This document shows, one piece after another, positions 6,401 through 7,991 of a DNA stretch of 7,991 nucleotides. The notes under the pieces are model-generated. The model had not been told where the DNA came from. It did no database searches and worked only from the letters and a program-made list of their open reading frames with translations. The stretch's first letter is position 1. Each line of letters opens with the position of its first letter. The position numbers and the translations under genes are program-made. The stretch spans positions 1-7,991 of the forward strand of contig JAGHDB010000031.1 of assembly GCA_021160155.1 (NCBI GenBank). The letters run 5' to 3'. This DNA is from Bacteroidales bacterium. Lineage in GTDB: Bacteria > Bacteroidota > Bacteroidia > Bacteroidales > UBA12481.

Positions 6401-7991
6401 GCACCGTCAGGATAACGGCCTGTTGAATGTGTATTTTCCGTCGGGTCAAAAGTCACATTATCTATCCGGGTATAGGTCCCGTCCCAATTTAATCTCGAAA
6501 GAATCACAGGACCCTGGCTTTTTACCAAGGTATCAGGCAACAATAAAGGGGATGATGTCCCGGGGTTTTCAACAAACTTAAGTAGTACAAAGGATTTTGC
6601 TTGCACTTGGGTTTTATCCGGATGTGTCCTGTTGATTTGCCATTTCCCGGGATCAGCCGAATCGTCAGAAATAAAAAGGCCTCCGATATTAATTGACACA
6701 TCAGTACCATTATAAATTTCAAGCCAGGAGTTATCAGTTGAAGTCTGCCCGATGGAATTCGCAGCAGCTCTGAAAGTCTCGTTAATCTTCAGCTTAGACC
6801 AGTCAGGTTGCAGGTTTTTCCGGCCCGGAGTACCTCCGTATATATAGGAAGGAAGCCAATTATCCGGATTACTATTATCCGAGTATGGATCTGTTAGTGA
6901 GAGTGAATATCCCAAACCATCAGCCTGGGCAGGCCATGGATCACTATCATTATAGGTGACTTCATCGTTTAGTTCTCCCCGTTGATTTATTAACTGGATG
7001 GATTCACCTTTATTGGAAAGTTTTCCGCTGCTTTTCCAGGCAAAAACGGGAACATCTAAATCTTTATAGGTAACCGGATCAGACACAACCAGTATCAATC
7101 CACCCGGGTCTACAATTATATTTTCAGGGAATACAAAATCAACTGCATTTGTTAATCTGTAATTACCCACATCCAACGTCTGACCGGAGGCATTAATCAA
7201 CTCAATAAATTCATATTGTGATTCCAGTCCCTGAGACGCAGGGGGATGGTAATAAATCTCATTAATAACCAGCTTCCCCGCACCTCCCGGTATATAGGGG
7301 AATGCTCCGATATCGGCTACGGAGCCATCCGGGTCTCTCTCCATTTCAGGATCTCCGGTATCGATGGCAGGCGATCCGGCAGAAAGGGTGAAATCCCATT
7401 GTGACGGATCAGTCATCCCGATCGATCCGTATAAATTGGACTTACCCGGAAGGGCAGGATCAGAATCTGAAATACAGTGATTGAAATACCAGCTAGGATA
7501 ACCATGGTCGTTATAATCTGTTGAATGATTCGCAAGAACACAGTTATGCAGTTCCCCACTGGAGTAGTTATAAGCCCACAAAGGAATATTACAATTATAA
7601 AAATCAGATTGATATATTTTAACATGAGAACCGAAACTGGGAGACACTCCCCTTTGATCTCTGGCAAAAACCGACCGGATCACGGTAACCTGAGATCCGT
7701 ATCCGGTTGAGATTCCCTTATCATACATTCTGGATATCAAACAATTACTAATCTTTGAATAACTGCGCCAATGATCAATCCCGTCATCCTCGGTTTTATA
7801 AATAACACAATTATCCAGAATATGCGGTTTGGTAAAATCTTTCACCGACCAATAATAAACCGCATCAGCGTCGTCACCTGTGGTTGACCAGTCATTATCG
7901 GGTAATTCGATGAACCAGCTGTTTCGTGTTTCCGAAGTACAATACCTCAGCTCCATGCCGAGCCGGGACCTGGCAATCAGCAGATTATTAA
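3220..7991 (-). CDS. Giant secreted beta-helix/lamin-tail-domain protein with T9SS sorting domain (5' end outside window)
   Basis: The gene is incomplete. The first in-frame ATG is at 7956, but the frame stays open for 11 more codons to the edge (reading NNLLIARSRLG), it lies inside a beta-helix and has no signal peptide, so that ATG is internal. Numbering from it, the order is: right-handed beta-helix I (to about 225), LTD1 (228-381), LTD2 (388-534), beta-rich linker (536-643), beta-helix II (645-1015), LTD3 (1021-1171), LTD4 (1178-1323), LTD5 (1332-1477) and a T9SS type A C-terminal domain (about 1490-1578). LTDs are Ig-like folds found in many large bacterial surface proteins, and beta-helices often bind or cleave polysaccharides, but no catalytic residues can be named here. 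The protein should cross the outer membrane by T9SS and be anchored to or released from the surface. Adhesion or glycan binding is a guess. The missing N-terminus could hold a signal peptide and further domains, for example a CotH kinase-like domain, which often accompanies LTDs. Confidence 0.93.
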   Translation of the reverse strand, partial: NNLLIARSRLGMELRYCTSETRNSWFIELPDNDWSTTGDDADAVYYWSVKDFTKPHILDNCVIYKTEDDGIDHWRSYSKISNCLISRMYDKGISTGYGSQVTVIRSVFARDQRGVSPSFGSHVKIYQSDFYNCNIPLWAYNYSSGELHNCVLANHSTDYNDHGYPSWYFNHCISDSDPALPGKSNLYGSIGMTDPSQWDFTLSAGSPAIDTGDPEMERDPDGSVADIGAFPYIPGGAGKLVINEIYYHPPASQGLESQYEFIELINASGQTLDVGNYRLTNAVDFVFPENIIVDPGGLILVVSDPVTYKDLDVPVFAWKSSGKLSNKGESIQLINQRGELNDEVTYNDSDPWPAQADGLGYSLSLTDPYSDNSNPDNWLPSYIYGGTPGRKNLQPDWSKLKINETFRAAANSIGQTSTDNSWLEIYNGTDVSINIGGLFISDDSADPGKWQINRTHPDKTQVQAKSFVLLKFVENPGTSSPLLLPDTLVKSQGPVILSRLNWDGTYTRIDNVTFDPTENTHSTGRYPDGASNILDFSSPSPGAPNAVGATHMISMRQMKAGDYLPVVVRLKAGEQINPDAVNETVSLQADGAALDHNQVALVRGVGSISTKVSGNGDFVLNLPQWDDSLRVKITSFRPMKCNFDPIEYDEIWTGEKDVIIDRDFEISIGRTITIMPGTRVLIAEDANIEVLGAIKAMGTPGNPIIFMPLSWDSQWGGIQFGSYAGASEFNNCFFVGGAGDKSVNLGHSESQAVISSSGAQITLNNCFFLDNSGKAVYGQHAVLKFDGTIISRCDAGIESYDGNVSLDNSAILFIPNEAQTTSGDKEHDGFYIYKAQGSDGSTARITHSLIGFVTDDAVDMLPETLVNASWLTITGTGDKGVSVLGSSLIADHLVVYQCAKGIAAKEASNVTIDQSTFYRNNYALQAYSNNPSIGYASLSLSNSILSSSVANDFYQGDGSTLTVSYSLSDAQLPAGTGNLFGDPQFTDPVNGDFTLQPASPAINQGDPAHLPDPDGSRVDMGAYHYNYGSINNLIISEIHYHPKDIFADYEFVELYNPSVATIDIGNYSVTGSVSFTFPAGTELLPLSYIIIAKDAIIFQNQGFPVYQWDSGGSLPDAGGTVEITTGTGIILDQVNYQAGGYWPSWPAGGGPSLELINPERDNGSGTSWRSSHYINGTPGHPNLTAPQEGIVINEVLARNGTTYPDEYGNYVDWVELYNASYHLVDLSGLFLSKYADNPGRFEIPASGPDSMLIAPGGYFVFWLDEHPERGLHHASFLIPGDGSWIGLSKFNDQSFTVMDSLTYPPITTDLSYGRTPDGGQDFEIFGSPTPNAPNRVPRSKINGLYINELMARNSSTYLNNINEYDDWLELYNSTDQPIDVGGLYLSDHRNNLVLWQIPETHPDSTTIGPKGFMVFYPTTKIHDGIRHVDFQLAGTGEFVALSQHVQGEIVILDSVTYPAITSDLSYGRVQDGAPSWMIFNNPTPDSSNNEASGIDDPVRTNVDISVYPNPVKEHLTILIDPGREHLKQVEIRDLQGRVIVKWLITKPASGNRLRLFWDPISGGDQKPGLVFVIVVTDQSVHFQRVMIND
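3526..3963 (-). repeat. Lamin-tail domain 5 (type B)
   Basis: Residues 1332-1477. It opens with LYINELMARNSSTY and DDWLELYN, contains GGLYLSDHRNN and ends with LSYGRVQDG and NPTPDSSN. It is the last LTD before the sorting domain and the extra copy relative to the first half of the protein. Confidence 0.88.
3587..3635 (-). repeat. Intragenic DNA repeat, copy 1 (in LTD5)
   Basis: This 49-base stretch matches 4049-4097 at 40 of 49 positions with no gap, including 17 identical bases at one end (plus strand cgtccataagaaagatc, 3587-3603). It encodes the DSVTYPAITSDLSYGR part of LTD5. Confidence 0.8.
3988..4425 (-). repeat. Lamin-tail domain 4 (type B)
   Basis: Residues 1178-1323. It opens with IVINEVLARNGTTY and DWVELYN and ends with LSYGRTPDGG and SPTPNAPN. 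It is a clear paralogue of the adjacent LTD5, sharing MDSLTYPPITTDLSYGR (LDSVTYPAITSDLSYGR in LTD5). Confidence 0.88.
4049..4097 (-). repeat. Intragenic DNA repeat, copy 2 (in LTD4)
   Basis: Partner of 3587-3635, in direct orientation and 462 bases away, one LTD period. It encodes DSLTYPPITTDLSYGR in LTD4. The conserved core is identical for 17 bases (4049-4065). Confidence 0.8.
4444..4896 (-). repeat. Lamin-tail domain 3 (type A)
   Basis: Residues 1021-1171. It opens with LIISEIHYHPKD and YEFVELYN and ends with NGTPGHPN. Like LTD1, it directly follows a beta-helix closing cassette and carries the YHP opening, which the type B domains lack. Confidence 0.85.
4912..6024 (-). other. Right-handed parallel beta-helix II
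   Basis: Residues about 645-1015. It opens with a typical helix cap (TITIMPGTRVLIAEDANIEV, then GTPGNPIIF and WGGIQF), continues through PbH1-like coils with NNC721, NNC755, RC782 and turns DAGI, DKGV and AKGI, and ends with SPAINQGDP, DPDGSRVDMGAY, nearly the same closing cassette as beta-helix I. This helix is complete, so it shows what beta-helix I lacks at the window edge. Confidence 0.8.
6028..6351 (-). other. Beta-rich linker domain of unknown family
   Basis: Residues 536-643, between LTD2 and beta-helix II. Segments such as GDYLPVVVRLKAGEQI, NETVSLQADG, GVGSISTKVSG and GDFVLNLPQWDDSLRVKI alternate like the strands of a beta-sandwich. I do not recognise a family. It ends where the first strand of beta-helix II begins (WTGEKDVIIDRDFEI). 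Confidence 0.5.
6355..6795 (-). repeat. Lamin-tail domain 2 (type B)
   Basis: Residues 388-534. It opens with LKINETFRAAANS and WLEIYNGTDVSINIGGLFIS and ends with SPSPGAPN. It resembles LTD4 and LTD5 more than its neighbour LTD1: the IGGLFIS, GKWQI and STGRYPDG positions align with GGLYLS, VLWQI and LSYGRVQDG of LTD5. Confidence 0.8.
6814..7275 (-). repeat. Lamin-tail domain 1 (type A)
   Basis: Residues 228-381. It opens with LVINEIYYHPP and YEFIELIN and ends with GGTPGRKN, the usual LTD start and finish. Its closest relative in the protein is LTD3, with which it shares the YHP opening, GNY, the FAWKSSGKLSNKG segment (YQWDSGGSLPDAG in LTD3) and the TPG end. Confidence 0.85.
7282..7991 (-). 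other. Right-handed parallel beta-helix I (partial at window edge)
   Basis: The domain runs from the edge to about residue 225. Coils are marked by repeated N-C or similar pairs followed by hydrophobic residues (C6, DNC50, SNC72, YNC122, HNC139, NHC161) and by turn motifs DDGI, DKGI and QRGV, the pattern of PbH1 repeats. It closes with the cassette SPAIDTGDP, then DPDGSVADIGAF, typical of the C-terminal end of such helices in secreted bacterial proteins. Compared with beta-helix II, roughly the first 60 residues should lie beyond the window. Confidence 0.8.

Noticed and set aside
3220..7956. Taking ATG at 7956 as the real start of the large gene
   Set aside because: The frame stays open to the window edge, the ATG falls inside a beta-helix coil, and there is no signal peptide, which a T9SS cargo protein needs.
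3220..7991. Frequent ATCCGG / CCGGAT words across the large gene as a possible repeated DNA signal
   Set aside because: Many instances encode recurring Pro-Asp, Asp-Pro or Gly-Ser turns in repeated domains with the same codon choices, so protein repetition and codon bias can explain them. I did not count them against expectation.
7282..7991. Assigning beta-helix I as a polysaccharide lyase or pectinase
   Set aside because: The fold pattern fits, but I cannot identify catalytic residues or a diagnostic family motif, so no enzyme activity is claimed.

Overview
The window looks like a chromosomal piece of a Bacteroidetes (Bacteroidota) genome. The evidence is a type IX secretion (T9SS) C-terminal sorting domain at the end of a giant surface protein, start codons without Shine-Dalgarno sequences, a Bacteroidetes-type -7 promoter box (TAnnTTTG), and a tetratricopeptide/YaiO-type outer-membrane barrel protein. 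Nothing narrows the genus. I see no rRNA, tRNA, insertion sequence, CRISPR array or phage gene.

Layout, right to left because all complete genes lie on the minus strand. (1) 3220-7991 is the 3' part of one very large gene, cut by the right window edge. It encodes 1,589 visible residues of a secreted multidomain protein: a right-handed beta-helix, two lamin-tail domains (LTDs), an unassigned beta-rich linker, a second beta-helix, three LTDs and a T9SS type A sorting domain. (2) After a 54-base gap with a possible promoter come three tightly packed genes: a histidine phosphotransfer (HPt) protein (2815-3165), a single-domain response regulator (2426-2797, 17 bases later) and a 776-residue exported TPR protein with a C-terminal YaiO-like outer-membrane beta-barrel (85-2415, 10 bases later). 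(3) At the left edge, a 28-codon plus-strand reading frame that stops inside the TPR gene's stop codon may be the tail of a convergent gene.

Working together: HPt and receiver proteins normally pass a phosphoryl group between a hybrid histidine kinase and an output protein. Here neither kinase nor DNA-binding output is present, and the tail of the operon is an outer-membrane protein whose TPR-plus-barrel plan resembles exopolysaccharide exporters. A phosphorelay linked to an envelope or exopolysaccharide function is therefore a reasonable inference, but only that. The large LTD/beta-helix protein is probably T9SS cargo displayed on or released from the cell; its link to the phosphorelay operon is positional only.

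The most notable structure is internal duplication. The giant protein repeats a 'beta-helix, LTD type A, LTD type B' block, with an extra type B copy at the end. The TPR protein is built from three homologous modules of about 145 residues.
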